This document shows, piece after piece, positions 17,204 to 26,561 of a stretch of DNA of 64,000 bases (position 1 is the first letter of the stretch; every line of letters starts with the position of its first letter). The notes below the pieces were generated by a model. That model searched no databases. It saw only the letters and a program-made list of their open reading frames with translations, and was not told the origin of the DNA. The stretch comes from an uncultured Mucilaginibacter sp. (GTDB lineage Bacteria > Bacteroidota > Bacteroidia > Sphingobacteriales > Sphingobacteriaceae): positions 152,989-216,988 of the forward strand of contig CAIPFE010000008.1 of the NCBI GenBank assembly GCA_903864275.1, written 5' to 3'. The position numbers and the translations under genes are program-made.

Positions 17204-18019
17204 ATGAGATCAAGTAAAATATTTACCCTTGCCGCCCTGCTTACCATCGCGGCAATAGGCGCAACGGCCTTTATAAATGCCCGGCTTTTGAAGAAAGTAA
17301 ATAGCGATAACAAGGGCTTTGCCATTATTGAACTATTCACTTCCGAAGGTTGCTCCAGCTGCCCGCCCGCAGATGAGCTTGTTGCAAAAATTCAGAAAGA
17401 AGATAAAGATAAACCGGTTTATATCCTGGCTTTTCATGTTGATTACTGGAACCGCGGGGGCTGGAAAGATGTATTCAGCAGTTCCGATTATTCAAAAAGG
17501 CAAAGTGACTATGCCGGCTATTTACACTTGCAATCGGTTTATACCCCGCAAATTGTGGTTAACGGCAAAACAGAGTTTGTAGGCTCGGAGGAAGGCACTT
17601 TGCGCAATGCGATTAAGAGTAATCTTCAAAAGCCCTCAACTGCCCAATTGTCGCTAAATATTTCCGCTGTCGAGAAGGGGCTGGCTGGCATAAAATACAA
17701 TACAGACGGCACTGATAAAAACACCGTATTGCAAATTGCTGTTTTACAAAAAAACGCGCAAACAAAGGTTGAACGCGGCGAAAACGCGGGCCATACTTTA
17801 TCGCATGTACAGATAGTGCGCAAATTGCAAAGGGTGGTTTTAAATGGAAACACAGGTTCGGTAAATATATCTTTACCCCAGGGCTTTGATTCACGGGGAT
17901 GGGAGATTATCGGCTTTTTACAAAACATATCAACCGGGGCCGTTACAGCCGGCGCCAGGGCAGCATTTTCAAATGAAGTTAGCGCCAGCCTTTCGGCAGC
18001 CACTAAAAAAGCTAAATAA
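17204..18019 (+). CDS. DUF1223 thioredoxin-like exported protein
   Basis: A 271-residue protein with an N-terminal membrane or signal segment (about 7-27). FAIIELFTSEGCSSCPPAD holds a CSSC-type dithiol in a thioredoxin-like fold; FHVDYWNRGGWKD and YTPQIVVNG are characteristic of DUF1223. The CxxC suggests a periplasmic redox role, but the family has no settled function. It lies upstream of the cytochrome b/molybdoenzyme pair on the same strand, with a GGGGGGAGG hairpin in between. Confidence 0.75.
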   Translation: MRSSKIFTLAALLTIAAIGATAFINARLLKKVNSDNKGFAIIELFTSEGCSSCPPADELVAKIQKEDKDKPVYILAFHVDYWNRGGWKDVFSSSDYSKRQSDYAGYLHLQSVYTPQIVVNGKTEFVGSEEGTLRNAIKSNLQKPSTAQLSLNISAVEKGLAGIKYNTDGTDKNTVLQIAVLQKNAQTKVERGENAGHTLSHVQIVRKLQRVVLNGNTGSVNISLPQGFDSRGWEIIGFLQNISTGAVTAGARAAFSNEVSASLSAATKKAK

Positions 18020-18056
18020 AAATTTATTAATTTTAACCTAAGTTCCGTCTTTCTTT

Positions 18057-18084
18057 TTCCTCCCCCCTATTTTTAGGGGGGAGG
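18057..18084 (+). terminator. GC-rich hairpin (CCTCCCCCC..GGGGGGAGG)
   Basis: CCTCCCCCCTA-TTTT-TAGGGGGGAGG is a perfect 11-bp stem 39 nt after the DUF1223 stop. There is no U-run, so it may be a dispersed palindromic element or an attenuating structure rather than a true terminator. Confidence 0.45.
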
Positions 18085-18122
18085 TGTCGACGAAGGAGAC
18101 GGAGGGGGTAAACTATGCATCA

Positions 18123-18824
18123 ATGAAAGCAATAAAAGAAAAACACTCCTTAGCCATGCGCTGGTGCCATTGGGTAAATTTCCCGATACTGACCATCATG
18201 ATATGGAGCGGGATGCTGATCTATTGGGCCAATGACGAATATAAGATCACCATATTTGGTCATACCTTTTTTCGGTTTTTCCCCGATTGGTTTTACAATA
18301 CCTTAAAGATACCGCACCGCTTATCCGAGGGAATGGCATTCCATTTCCTGTTCATGTGGTTTTTTACCCTTAACGGGATACTTTATATTTTGTACACCAC
18401 TATATCAGGTGAATGGCGTGAACTGGTACCTAAAAAAAACTCATTTAAAGAAGCATGGCTGGTACTGCTGCATGACCTGCACATCCGCAAAACCGCGCCT
18501 CCGCAAAACAAATATAACGCCGCACAACGGATTGCCTATACGGCCATTATCATTATGGGCATTGGCTCGGTGATCACCGGGCTGGCTATTTATAAACCGG
18601 TACAGTTTTATTATTTAACGTGGCTATCCGGGGGTTACCACTTTGCAAGGATATTACATTTTGCTTTAACCCTTGGCTATGTTTTCTTTTTCGTGATCCA
18701 TATTGTGCAGGTGATCCTGGCCGGGTGGGGTAATTTTAGCTCCGTTATTTCCGGGTTCGAGGTGGTAAATGAAACACCTGAACCCATTATTCAAACTACA
18801 ACTGAAGATGAAAAAGCAGAGTAA
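18123..18824 (+). CDS. Cytochrome b (di-haem b561-like) membrane subunit
   Basis: A 233-residue protein with four main hydrophobic segments and conserved His residues (MRWCHWVNF, MAFHFLFMWF, HFARILHFALTLGYV, FVIHIVQVI), as in Ni/Fe-hydrogenase or formate dehydrogenase b-type cytochromes. It would carry electrons between the quinone pool and the molybdoenzyme encoded next, whose ATG overlaps its last 17 nt. ATG at 18123 is preferred to GTG at 18084, which would start within the GC-rich repeat and add 13 unlikely residues. Confidence 0.8.
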   Translation: MKAIKEKHSLAMRWCHWVNFPILTIMIWSGMLIYWANDEYKITIFGHTFFRFFPDWFYNTLKIPHRLSEGMAFHFLFMWFFTLNGILYILYTTISGEWRELVPKKNSFKEAWLVLLHDLHIRKTAPPQNKYNAAQRIAYTAIIIMGIGSVITGLAIYKPVQFYYLTWLSGGYHFARILHFALTLGYVFFFVIHIVQVILAGWGNFSSVISGFEVVNETPEPIIQTTTEDEKAE

Positions 18825-19599
18825 GAAAGTAAAAAAGGAACTCACTATTGAGCAAAAGATCAGCAGGCGCAACTTTATATCTTTTACAAGCTTTGCAGTT
18901 TTGGCCGTGGGTGCTTTCGAAGGCTGGCGCTGGCTTTATAAATCACCCCAGGAAATAACCGGCATTACCGGCGGTACACGCAAGCCGTTGCGCCGCGCAC
19001 TTAACAAAACCGAAATTTTTTTCAGGCGGACAGTATTCAGTGAAAATCACCTCGTAAAAACGTATCCAAAATCAATGGCGGCCAAACATGTACGGGTTAA
19101 CAGCGATATTGGTGTTGAGGCGAGTAAGAAATTCGACCCAGCAGCCTGGAAGTTAGTGGTGAACAAAAAAGCCGGCGAGGTTTTACAGGTTACTTTACAG
19201 GATTTAATGGCGTTGCCAAAAACAGAGATCGTTTATGATTTTAAATGTGTTGAAGGCTGGGACCAGATATCGCATTGGGCAGGCGTGAAATTCAGCGATT
19301 TTATAAAGCATTACCAGCTGGATGACTATGCCAAAATGCAATTCGTAGGCATGGAAACACCGGATAAAGCCTATTACGTGGGTATAGATATGCCCAGTGC
19401 CATGCACCCGCAAACACTGCTGGCTTACGAGATGAACGACAAGTTGCTACCGTTAGAGCATGGGGCACCATTGCGCCTTATCATCCCGGTTAAATACGGC
19501 ATAAAAAATTTGAAACGTATTGGCACAATCTCTTTTAGCGATACCCGGCCGCGGGATTATTGGGCTGAGGATGGGTATGATTATTATTCGGGTTTGTAA
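18808..19599 (+). CDS. Tat-exported sulfite-oxidase-family molybdoenzyme
   Basis: A 263-residue protein. The N-terminus carries a Tat motif (ISRRNFISFTSF). The catalytic domain shows VYDFKCVEGWDQISHWAGV with Cys147 as the expected Mo ligand, then GIDMPSAMHPQTLLAYEMN, PLEHGAPLRLIIPVKYGIK and a C-terminal PRDYWAEDGYDYY, as in SuoX/MsrP-like oxidoreductases. The start overlaps the cytochrome b gene by 17 nt, so the two are a membrane-anchored redox pair, comparable with MsrPQ though the cytochrome is not a typical MsrQ. The substrate is not known. modABC 2.4 kb upstream probably supplies its metal. Confidence 0.85.
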   Translation: MKKQSKKVKKELTIEQKISRRNFISFTSFAVLAVGAFEGWRWLYKSPQEITGITGGTRKPLRRALNKTEIFFRRTVFSENHLVKTYPKSMAAKHVRVNSDIGVEASKKFDPAAWKLVVNKKAGEVLQVTLQDLMALPKTEIVYDFKCVEGWDQISHWAGVKFSDFIKHYQLDDYAKMQFVGMETPDKAYYVGIDMPSAMHPQTLLAYEMNDKLLPLEHGAPLRLIIPVKYGIKNLKRIGTISFSDTRPRDYWAEDGYDYYSGL

Positions 19600-19611
19600 G
19601 CGGTTGAAAAC

Positions 19612-19998
19612 TCATGCCTTTAGTGCCATAGCAATCAGGTTATCCAAATTCAAAGGCGAATTTTCTTTGTGCGATAACGAATACCGTCCTTCAATATACA
19701 ACACGTCATTATAGCCTATAAAAACATTTTTTTGGTCGTCTTCCCAGGCAATAATTTTTAGTGGCAGATCAAGTGCAACCACTGGATTTTCAACCATAAC
19801 GGGGCCGCCAGCCTTTGGGCTGCCAAACATAATAAATTCCAGCGGTGGTATGTTTATTCCAACTTTTTGTAACTCAGCCTGCTGGTCTATCCTGGCATAA
19901 ATGGTTGCGCCATGCTGTTGCAAAAAAGTCTGCAGCCGATCAATGGTTTCTTTTACTGAATACGCGCTTGGTTGGGTTATAACCCCTTCAGGATTCAT
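19612..19998 (-). CDS. DUF302 domain protein
   Basis: A 128-residue cytosolic protein. SVKETIDRLQTFLQQHGATIYARIDQQAE, GINIPPLEFIMFGSP and ALDLPLKIIAWED match DUF302, a small alpha/beta fold of unknown function. It converges with the molybdoenzyme gene (12-nt gap), and deoC lies 4 nt upstream on the same strand, so deoC and this gene are likely one transcript. Confidence 0.8.
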   Translation of the reverse strand: MNPEGVITQPSAYSVKETIDRLQTFLQQHGATIYARIDQQAELQKVGINIPPLEFIMFGSPKAGGPVMVENPVVALDLPLKIIAWEDDQKNVFIGYNDVLYIEGRYSLSHKENSPLNLDNLIAMALKA

Positions 19999-20002
19999 AA
20001 AA

Positions 20003-20764
20003 TTAGTACCCTCCTTTGATTTTCGCGTTCACAAATTCGCCGGCTTTTTCCTGCCCGCCAAATCTTTTTTTGGCTTCTTCCAGCATCGCAGCGGTGGCTG
20101 TTGCGCCTACCCGGGTTACACCCAAAGCTTTTACTTTTAGCAGGTCGTCCAGCGTACGCACACCACCCGCGGCTTTTATCTGCACCTCGGGAGCTGAATG
20201 TTTCCGCATCAGGATCAGATCTTTTTCTGTCGCGCCCTCGTATGAATATTTGCCGTCACTCCCTTTTATAAAGCCATAACCCGTTGATGTTTTTACAAAC
20301 TCAACTTTTAGCTTACTGCAAATTTCGCACAGCCGGATTTTAATTTTATCATCCGGCAAATAATCATTTTCAAAAATAACTTTCAAAGCTGCTTTATGCT
20401 TTTTCGTAACGGCCACAACAGCAGCGATCTCATCTTCAACATACTGCCAGTCTTCACCTAAAACCTTTCCAATGTTTACTACCATGTCAATTTCATGCGC
20501 GCCATCTTTGCAGGCCTGCATCGTTTCGTAAACCTTTACAGCGGTTGCACTGTTTCCATGCGGAAAGCCAATAACTGCGCAAACCATCACGTCAGAACCT
20601 TTCAACCATTCTAAAGCTTCTTTAATAGCATAAGGCTTTATGCAAACAGTGGCAACATTGTAATTTTTTGCCAGCATGCAGCCCTGTAACAGGTCCTCAT
20701 CGGTCATTGTAGGGTGTAACAATGAATGGTCTATCATTTTTGCGAGTTCTGTAACTTTATCCAT
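20003..20764 (-). CDS. deoC: Deoxyribose-phosphate aldolase
   Basis: A 253-residue class I aldolase that splits 2-deoxyribose-5-phosphate into glyceraldehyde-3-phosphate and acetaldehyde in deoxynucleoside catabolism. DHSLLHPTMTD, VCAVIGFPHGN, EIDMVVNIG, LKVIFEND and FVKTSTGYG (Schiff-base Lys) are all present, and IKAAGGVRT closes the active site. ATG at 20764 (MDKVTELAKMIDHS) is chosen over one eight codons upstream. Confidence 0.93.
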   Translation of the reverse strand: MDKVTELAKMIDHSLLHPTMTDEDLLQGCMLAKNYNVATVCIKPYAIKEALEWLKGSDVMVCAVIGFPHGNSATAVKVYETMQACKDGAHEIDMVVNIGKVLGEDWQYVEDEIAAVVAVTKKHKAALKVIFENDYLPDDKIKIRLCEICSKLKVEFVKTSTGYGFIKGSDGKYSYEGATEKDLILMRKHSAPEVQIKAAGGVRTLDDLLKVKALGVTRVGATATAAMLEEAKKRFGGQEKAGEFVNAKIKGGY

Positions 20765-20806
20765 GGTGATTTTTTGTATGCGGGTCAAAGTAAAACAAAA
20801 GCGAAT

Positions 20807-22744
20807 TTATTGCTTTTCAAATATTAAACGGCCAAAAGTTAACTTGTTATTTTCGCCATTAGTTTTGAATACTATGGTAATAGTGTTTTTGAATTCGCCG
20901 ATAGTCAGGTCGCATAAATAAATATGTTTTTTATTTTCTTTTTTGGGCGAATTTACGGAGATCCAATCGCCTGCTTGTGTTTGCCTTTGCCAGATGGAAA
21001 TATCGCCGCCTTTGGCGTCTGCTTCAATATCGGCATATAATTTATAACTGCCATAGGGAATCTCAGCTAACGAAATATTTACCCTGCCCTCATCTTTCGC
21101 TATAAAAGTAAAGCCCGAATAATCTTCCTTCACCCCGGTAACGCCCCATAGACCAAATTTCATCAGCTGCGGGTACATGATCAAAGTATCGGGTATATAA
21201 ACTTTGGTGAGGCGGTTGGTCGGTTTTATCACCTCGGCAACCGGGGTATCCGAATAGTATAACGCGACCGATGTATAATCTACCGGAACCTTATTTCCTT
21301 CAGGGCCATGTTCAATTGAATGAAAAATATGATCGTTAAAAGATAGCTTATCGTTAAGATAAAGTCTGTAGCCGCCAGTCCGGGCAAAAGGTAATGAGTA
21401 GTCAAGCGCGCCATGTAAAGGAAGGCTCATTTTTGTGTCCCACCTATCCAAAAGGGCGTACCAGCCCCCATTAAAATAATCTTCGGAACCTGTGCCATGT
21501 ATCCGGGTGACGCCATCGGTAGAGGTGGAATCGTCGCCTTCAAAAAAAGTTGTCATGCCCGGCTTTAAACCCTGTGCCTGTAGTAGGGTGCCGACGTAGT
21601 GCCCTTTGCCATGCACATCAAGAAAAACATGCGGTTTACCCTCCGCCGGCTTTATATCATTAAACCAGCGGCCATAAAATTTACCCTCGGTAGCAGGGTC
21701 CCTTTTTACAGGTGAGTAATAAATTCTAGCCCGGATAAGTTTACCGTCGCTCGGTATGCCGGCAGACGGCTTTCGGTAAACCAGTTCGATCCTGGCACTT
21801 TTATCAAATGGCATCGGGAAGTAACAATAGTCTTTATCTCCTTTTGAGCCTAAAAGCAGGCTTTGCATCGATTGATTGCCAAAAGCATAGCCAAAAAGAT
21901 CGGCCAGCGGCGCATATATTGCAGGCCTCTTTTCGTTGTCCCAGGCAATCTTCAGGTCTAACTGCTTATTTAAGCCTGTAAAGGCATTTGCCGGGCTTAT
22001 CTCGATGCCGACTATCCTGCCGCCTTTATTTAAATTTAGCAGGTTTATGGTTTGACCGGGCTTAATGGTTGTGTTAATAGCAGCAACTGCAACTTTGCCG
22101 TCGTAAAAATCTTTTACCCTTTTGTTTTCATTATCCCAAAAGGCGGCTATTTTTTTTAGTTCTGCTTTTTCATCGCCGGTAAATACGGGGTTGAAAGTTT
22201 TGACATTATAGGTGTCCGGATAGCTCCGATATTGTATTTGGTAAAATTGCATTTGCTTAGCCCGCAATACTATTTTGCACCCGTTTTGAAAAGGCATGGG
22301 CAGGTAGCAATAGTAACCGCCCAACTGGTTACCGCAAACCGGGGCTATAAACGGAAATACTTTGCCCGAGAACAGGTCATAAAATTTGATGGAAAATGCC
22401 GGCTTTTCTCTGCCATCAAAATAAAAATCGAGCGTATCATCGTTTCGTGTGGGCATCCAAATGCGATTGATCGCGCCTTTCCCGGCAGCCTCGAAAATAA
22501 CAAGGCTGCCATCGGGATTTTTACGAACAAAGGAATAACGCCCGCTAAAACCATCGTCATTGCGCCCGGTAGTGTCATAGGAAGACTTTTCCCATTCGTG
22601 ACTGCCATTTATATATTGCGGAAGTTGCTGAATATCATATAGGCTTTTAAGCTCGGTACTGGTATTAACACGTTTATCCTGTGCATGAAGAGCAGTAACA
22701 GAAACTAAAAAATATATGTAAAAACAGCATCCCCGTTTTTTCAT
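20807..22744 (-). CDS. DUF2961 / GH172-type glycoside hydrolase
   Basis: A 645-residue exported protein (signal peptide ending ALHAQ). GTGSEDYFNGGWYALLDRW, IWMPTRNDDTLDFYFDG and the paired jelly-roll pattern identify DUF2961, now family GH172, whose characterised members act on fructofuranoside or arabinofuranoside linkages. The C-terminal 100 residues form an extra beta-domain (DEGRVNISLAEIPYGSYKLY). It is divergent from a GPH-type sugar transporter gene, which suggests a shared substrate; the actual sugar is not clear. Confidence 0.8.
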   Translation of the reverse strand: MKKRGCCFYIYFLVSVTALHAQDKRVNTSTELKSLYDIQQLPQYINGSHEWEKSSYDTTGRNDDGFSGRYSFVRKNPDGSLVIFEAAGKGAINRIWMPTRNDDTLDFYFDGREKPAFSIKFYDLFSGKVFPFIAPVCGNQLGGYYCYLPMPFQNGCKIVLRAKQMQFYQIQYRSYPDTYNVKTFNPVFTGDEKAELKKIAAFWDNENKRVKDFYDGKVAVAAINTTIKPGQTINLLNLNKGGRIVGIEISPANAFTGLNKQLDLKIAWDNEKRPAIYAPLADLFGYAFGNQSMQSLLLGSKGDKDYCYFPMPFDKSARIELVYRKPSAGIPSDGKLIRARIYYSPVKRDPATEGKFYGRWFNDIKPAEGKPHVFLDVHGKGHYVGTLLQAQGLKPGMTTFFEGDDSTSTDGVTRIHGTGSEDYFNGGWYALLDRWDTKMSLPLHGALDYSLPFARTGGYRLYLNDKLSFNDHIFHSIEHGPEGNKVPVDYTSVALYYSDTPVAEVIKPTNRLTKVYIPDTLIMYPQLMKFGLWGVTGVKEDYSGFTFIAKDEGRVNISLAEIPYGSYKLYADIEADAKGGDISIWQRQTQAGDWISVNSPKKENKKHIYLCDLTIGEFKNTITIVFKTNGENNKLTFGRLIFEKQ

Positions 22745-22931
22745 AGCCTGGAAGTTTTACGTATTAATTCGGGTTGATCGGTGTAATTCGCATAAAGCTA
22801 CGCAAATTCATTTTGATTTTTAACCGCGTCGTAATTTGCCCGGGTCATTGCCGGGCACAAACCAATCAAGTTAGTGTAAATTCAAAATAATCCGCGCAAT
22901 TCGTGCTAGATATTCGCATATTGCATATACA

Positions 22932-24275
22932 ATGCCGCTTGAAAAATTGCCTTTTGGAAAACAGCTTGCTTACGCCTGTGGGATGATAGGCTGGAGCATC
23001 ATGACCAACATTATTATTGTGATGCTGCCGTACTTTTATTTGCCGCCGTCAAGTTCGGGGTTGATTCCATTGGTTCCGCAATTGCTATTATTTGGTGTCT
23101 TAAATATCATGTCAGTAATTGCCGCTTCAGGGAGGTTGGTTGACGCTGTTTTTGACCCTTTTATTGCCTCATTGAGCGATAAAAGTAACCATCGCAAAGG
23201 CCGGCGCATCCCCTTTATGAAATGGGCCATTTTGCCAGCAGCGATTTTTTGTGGCCTCACTTTTTGTCCTCTTGTGCGAGCGGAAAGTATTCATAATGCC
23301 ATTTGGTTAACGTTTACACTCATCTTCTTTTTTATGGGCGTTACTACCTATATTATACCCTATAACGCATTATTGCCCGAACTCGCAGATACCGCCGTTG
23401 AAAAGGTTAAGCTTTCTTCTTTCCAGCAGGTGGGTTTTGTTTTAGGGATAATTATTGCCGCTTTGGTAAACAACTACGCCGACCTGGTGCAGCACTTTTT
23501 TAATGTTACCAACCGCGATACGGCAGTGCAATACACCATTTGGGGATTGTGTGTTTTCGCGGCTCTAATAATGCTGGTACCTGTATTGGCAATTGATGAG
23601 AAAAAGTATTCCAGCAGTAAACCCTCGGCGCTGCCCATCTTGCTTGCCATCCGCAAAACCTTTAGTCAGCGTAATTTTAAATATTACCTGATCTCGGATT
23701 TTTCATTCTACATGGCCTTGAGTATAATTTCGAGCGGGCTCCTGTTTTTTGTTACCGTGCTGCTGCATTTGCCCGAATCAATGGGGGGCCTGCTTATGGG
23801 GATAATGGTGCTATCATCCCTGGTTTTTTATCCACTGATTAATTATTTAGCGAAAAAGATAGGTAAAAAGCCAATCGTTTTATTTTCGTTCGCGTTGCTG
23901 AGTATCATATTTGTGGCCATTTATTTTTTAGGAAAATTCCCCTTTTCGCCTAAGGTGCAGGTTTACGCCTTGGTGCTTCTCGCGGCATTCCCCCTGGCAT
24001 CGCTGGGCATTTTGCCCAATGCTATTTTAGCTGAGATCGCCCAGAAAGATGCCATCGATACCGGCGAAAACCGTGAAGGAATGTTTTTTGCTGTGAAGTA
24101 CCTGTTTGTAAAGCTTGGCCAAACCTTGGGCATCGCCTTATTTGCCTTCCTGACGGTTTATGGCAAAGATCCGGGTGACGACCTCGGTTTACGGTTAAAC
24201 GGCATTTGTGGGTTCGTGCTTTGCCTTATCGCGTTTGTTTTCTTTACCCGTTTCAGGGAGCAAGTGTCCCGTTAG
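22932..24275 (+). CDS. GPH-family sugar/cation symporter (MFS)
   Basis: A 447-residue transporter with about 12 membrane segments. LPFGKQLAYACGMIGWSIM at the N-terminus and DPFIASLSDKSNHRKGRRIPFM (the loop 2-3 motif) place it in the glycoside-pentoside-hexuronide family. It imports a sugar or glycoside with H+ or Na+. It stands back to back with the GH172 enzyme gene. Its TAG stop merges into the GTGAGTGG hairpin shared with the convergent methyltransferase gene. Confidence 0.85.
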   Translation: MPLEKLPFGKQLAYACGMIGWSIMTNIIIVMLPYFYLPPSSSGLIPLVPQLLLFGVLNIMSVIAASGRLVDAVFDPFIASLSDKSNHRKGRRIPFMKWAILPAAIFCGLTFCPLVRAESIHNAIWLTFTLIFFFMGVTTYIIPYNALLPELADTAVEKVKLSSFQQVGFVLGIIIAALVNNYADLVQHFFNVTNRDTAVQYTIWGLCVFAALIMLVPVLAIDEKKYSSSKPSALPILLAIRKTFSQRNFKYYLISDFSFYMALSIISSGLLFFVTVLLHLPESMGGLLMGIMVLSSLVFYPLINYLAKKIGKKPIVLFSFALLSIIFVAIYFLGKFPFSPKVQVYALVLLAAFPLASLGILPNAILAEIAQKDAIDTGENREGMFFAVKYLFVKLGQTLGIALFAFLTVYGKDPGDDLGLRLNGICGFVLCLIAFVFFTRFREQVSR

Positions 24276-24357
24276 GTGAGTGGTGAGAAGTGAGTAGTCA
24301 GTTTGGAGTAGTCAGTTTGGAATCATACCACTCACTATTCACCACTCACCACTCACC
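24274..24357. repeat. Word-repeat hairpin between convergent genes (GGTGAGTGGTGAG)
   Basis: AGGTGAGTGGTGAG (24274-24287) pairs perfectly with CTCACCACTCACCT (24344-24357), and more imperfect pairs follow inward. The loop holds an exact 14-nt tandem repeat, GTAGTCAGTTTGGA at 24294 and 24308. The structure touches the TAG of the transporter and contains the TGA of the methyltransferase gene, so it may end both transcripts. Confidence 0.8.
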
Positions 24358-25591
24358 TCAAGGTATTATTCGCCCTTGAGTAAACCAACTGCATCACATT
24401 AATGTTCCGCATGGCGAATGCTGCTTCGCAATAACAAAGGTAATAGTTCCATTTGCGGACGAAGTTTTCATCAAAACCTAACGACCTTACTTTTGCGACG
24501 TTTGCATTAAAGGCGTCGTACCAAAGTTTTAACGTTTTGGCATAATCGGGGCCAAAATCTTTCAGGTCGACCATACTCAGGTCGCCGGTGCGGTTTACAG
24601 CGTTGTTGATAGCCGCCACCGAAGGCAGCAAAGAGCCGGGGAAAATATGCTTTTGTATCCAATCTACACCTTTTCTTAAACTTTCGTACCTTGAATCGGG
24701 CGAGGTGATCACCTGTATGGCCAGTATGCCGTTTTTCTTTAACAGCTCATGGCATTTTTTAAAATACACATCCAAATAGCTAAACCCCACGGCTTCCAGC
24801 ATTTCAACCGATACGATCTTGTCGAATATACCTTCCATCAGGCGGTAATCTTTCAGCAGGATATTTACTTTGTGGCTTAAGCCTTCAGCCTCTACACGTT
24901 CAACAGCCAGCTTACGCTGCTCTTCGGAAATGGTTAGCGAGGTTACCTGGCACCCATAAGTTTTAGCCATATAAATAGCGTTGCCTCCCCAGCCGCTACC
25001 GATCTCCAATACATGATCGCTTGATTTTAAATGCAGCTGCCGGCATAAACGCTCGTATTTTGCTAATTGTGCGTCCTGTAAGCTTAACCCATCCCGGTAG
25101 AAATAAGCGCTGGAATAGGTCATGGTAGGATCAAGAAAACTGGCGAAGAAATCATTATTGAGATCGTAATGTGCCGAAATATTTTTGCGCGAGCCGTTAA
25201 CTGTATTAGCGCGCTTAAAGTGCGACAATCTATTATATAGCTTAAGCAGGTTGAGCGATAGCGTTTGAATATTGCTGCCCGAAACATTGGGAGCATTGTC
25301 GATATTAAGTAACACCCATTTAATTACACTGGTGATATTTTCAGTATCCCATAAGCCGTCAACATAAGCCTCGCCAAAACCAATATCGCCAAACAGGATG
25401 ATACGTTTGTAAAATTCATTATCGTTAATTACAATACTTGCCGCAATACTGCCTTCGCCGGTACCAAAAGCAATTTGTTCACCGCAGGGAAGGGTTAGAT
25501 AGAGACGGCCTTTATCCATCCGGGACATGAATTTTAATACAATATCCTGGTAAAAACTGCTTCTTTTAGCGAGAGTAATCGTATTTGCCAT
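24353..25591 (-). CDS. Cyclopropane-fatty-acyl-phospholipid synthase-like methyltransferase (long form)
   Basis: A 412-residue SAM-dependent enzyme that transfers a methyl or methylene group to the double bond of membrane phospholipid acyl chains. HYDLNNDFFASFLDPTMTYSSAYF, VLEIGSGWGGNAIYMAKTYG (SAM site) and KIVSVEMLEAVG are CFA-synthase hallmarks, and the N-terminal 100 residues match the lipid-binding domain of the Cfa family. It is the last gene of a seven-gene operon that contains a second, shorter homologue (29010). Confidence 0.88.
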   Translation of the reverse strand: MANTITLAKRSSFYQDIVLKFMSRMDKGRLYLTLPCGEQIAFGTGEGSIAASIVINDNEFYKRIILFGDIGFGEAYVDGLWDTENITSVIKWVLLNIDNAPNVSGSNIQTLSLNLLKLYNRLSHFKRANTVNGSRKNISAHYDLNNDFFASFLDPTMTYSSAYFYRDGLSLQDAQLAKYERLCRQLHLKSSDHVLEIGSGWGGNAIYMAKTYGCQVTSLTISEEQRKLAVERVEAEGLSHKVNILLKDYRLMEGIFDKIVSVEMLEAVGFSYLDVYFKKCHELLKKNGILAIQVITSPDSRYESLRKGVDWIQKHIFPGSLLPSVAAINNAVNRTGDLSMVDLKDFGPDYAKTLKLWYDAFNANVAKVRSLGFDENFVRKWNYYLCYCEAAFAMRNINVMQLVYSRANNTLR

Positions 25592-25676
25592 AGTTCAAAA
25601 ACGCTGATAATTGTGATACTTGAAATATGTACGTAAATGATCGTGATAAAAGTTTTGTTAAAGTACGAAATTTCAA

Positions 25677-26486
25677 TTAATTATATGGCCGGTAAACTTC
25701 TTTTTGTAAATCCAGGTCGGTATCTTTTTTATGATAAGGCAGTTTTTTGAGCCATAACTTCAAAGCCTGCCAGTGTATCAAGCCAATTATTTTTAAGGTT
25801 ATCAGCGGGAAACTGAAAAAATAAAGCAATAAGATCGAATCTTTTAGCGGCTTCCGCGTCCCGCTAAGGGTACTGATAAAAAAACGTTTGCCATCCTTAT
25901 CATAATCATCAATTTTTAACTGCAATTTTTCGCCGGGAATATGCAGGTCAAAATCAAAATTTGTATCCATATCAATAAATGGCGATACGTAAAAATATTT
26001 AGTTGTGTTTAGTTTGAACTGCTCATCTTGCATCGTATCAGCACCCAAAAAATAAGGCTTCATCTCCAAAAAAGTATTGCAAACTTCAACTATCGAGCAA
26101 ACGGGTTGACCCTGTTCATCATAACAAAAATAAAACGAAACGGGGTTAAACTGGTAGCCCAGGGTACATAGATTAGTAAGCACCATAATGCGTCCATTGC
26201 CTATGGCTACACCATTTGATCGTAAATAATCAGTGATATGCTGGCGTATGTTTTTCGAGGTATCCGGGCCTTCCTTTGGCAGCTGCAGGTGGTCTTTATC
26301 CCTGAAATTAAAAAAATTGAAGCGGTTATGGCTGATGAATTTCAAGCGTTTGGCAAGGCTGTCTATCTCATCCAAATCCAAATAAAACATAAACACGCTG
26401 TAATGGAACCGGTGGTCCGTCGGCGCAAGGCGATGGTGCATTACTTTGGCTTTGTAGAGGCATGAATTCGTTGGGGCATTTGCCAT
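25677..26486 (-). CDS. DUF1365 family protein
   Basis: A 269-residue protein. CLYKAKVMHHRLAPTDHRFHY, LCTLGYQFNPVSFYFCYD and SPFIDMDTNFDF are the signature of DUF1365. The family occurs widely next to an FAD-dependent amine-oxidase-like protein and a CFA-type methyltransferase, as here, and in proteobacteria with the photo-oxidative-stress ECF sigma regulon. The biochemical function is not settled; a role in fatty acyl modification is inferred from this conserved neighbourhood. Confidence 0.85.
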   Translation of the reverse strand: MANAPTNSCLYKAKVMHHRLAPTDHRFHYSVFMFYLDLDEIDSLAKRLKFISHNRFNFFNFRDKDHLQLPKEGPDTSKNIRQHITDYLRSNGVAIGNGRIMVLTNLCTLGYQFNPVSFYFCYDEQGQPVCSIVEVCNTFLEMKPYFLGADTMQDEQFKLNTTKYFYVSPFIDMDTNFDFDLHIPGEKLQLKIDDYDKDGKRFFISTLSGTRKPLKDSILLLYFFSFPLITLKIIGLIHWQALKLWLKKLPYHKKDTDLDLQKEVYRPYN

Positions 26487-26561
26487 ATGTGAATATACGA
26501 ATTATCGGGTATGCCGGATTAAATCAAGAACGATATAAAATATTCCATCTTTTTCGATAGG

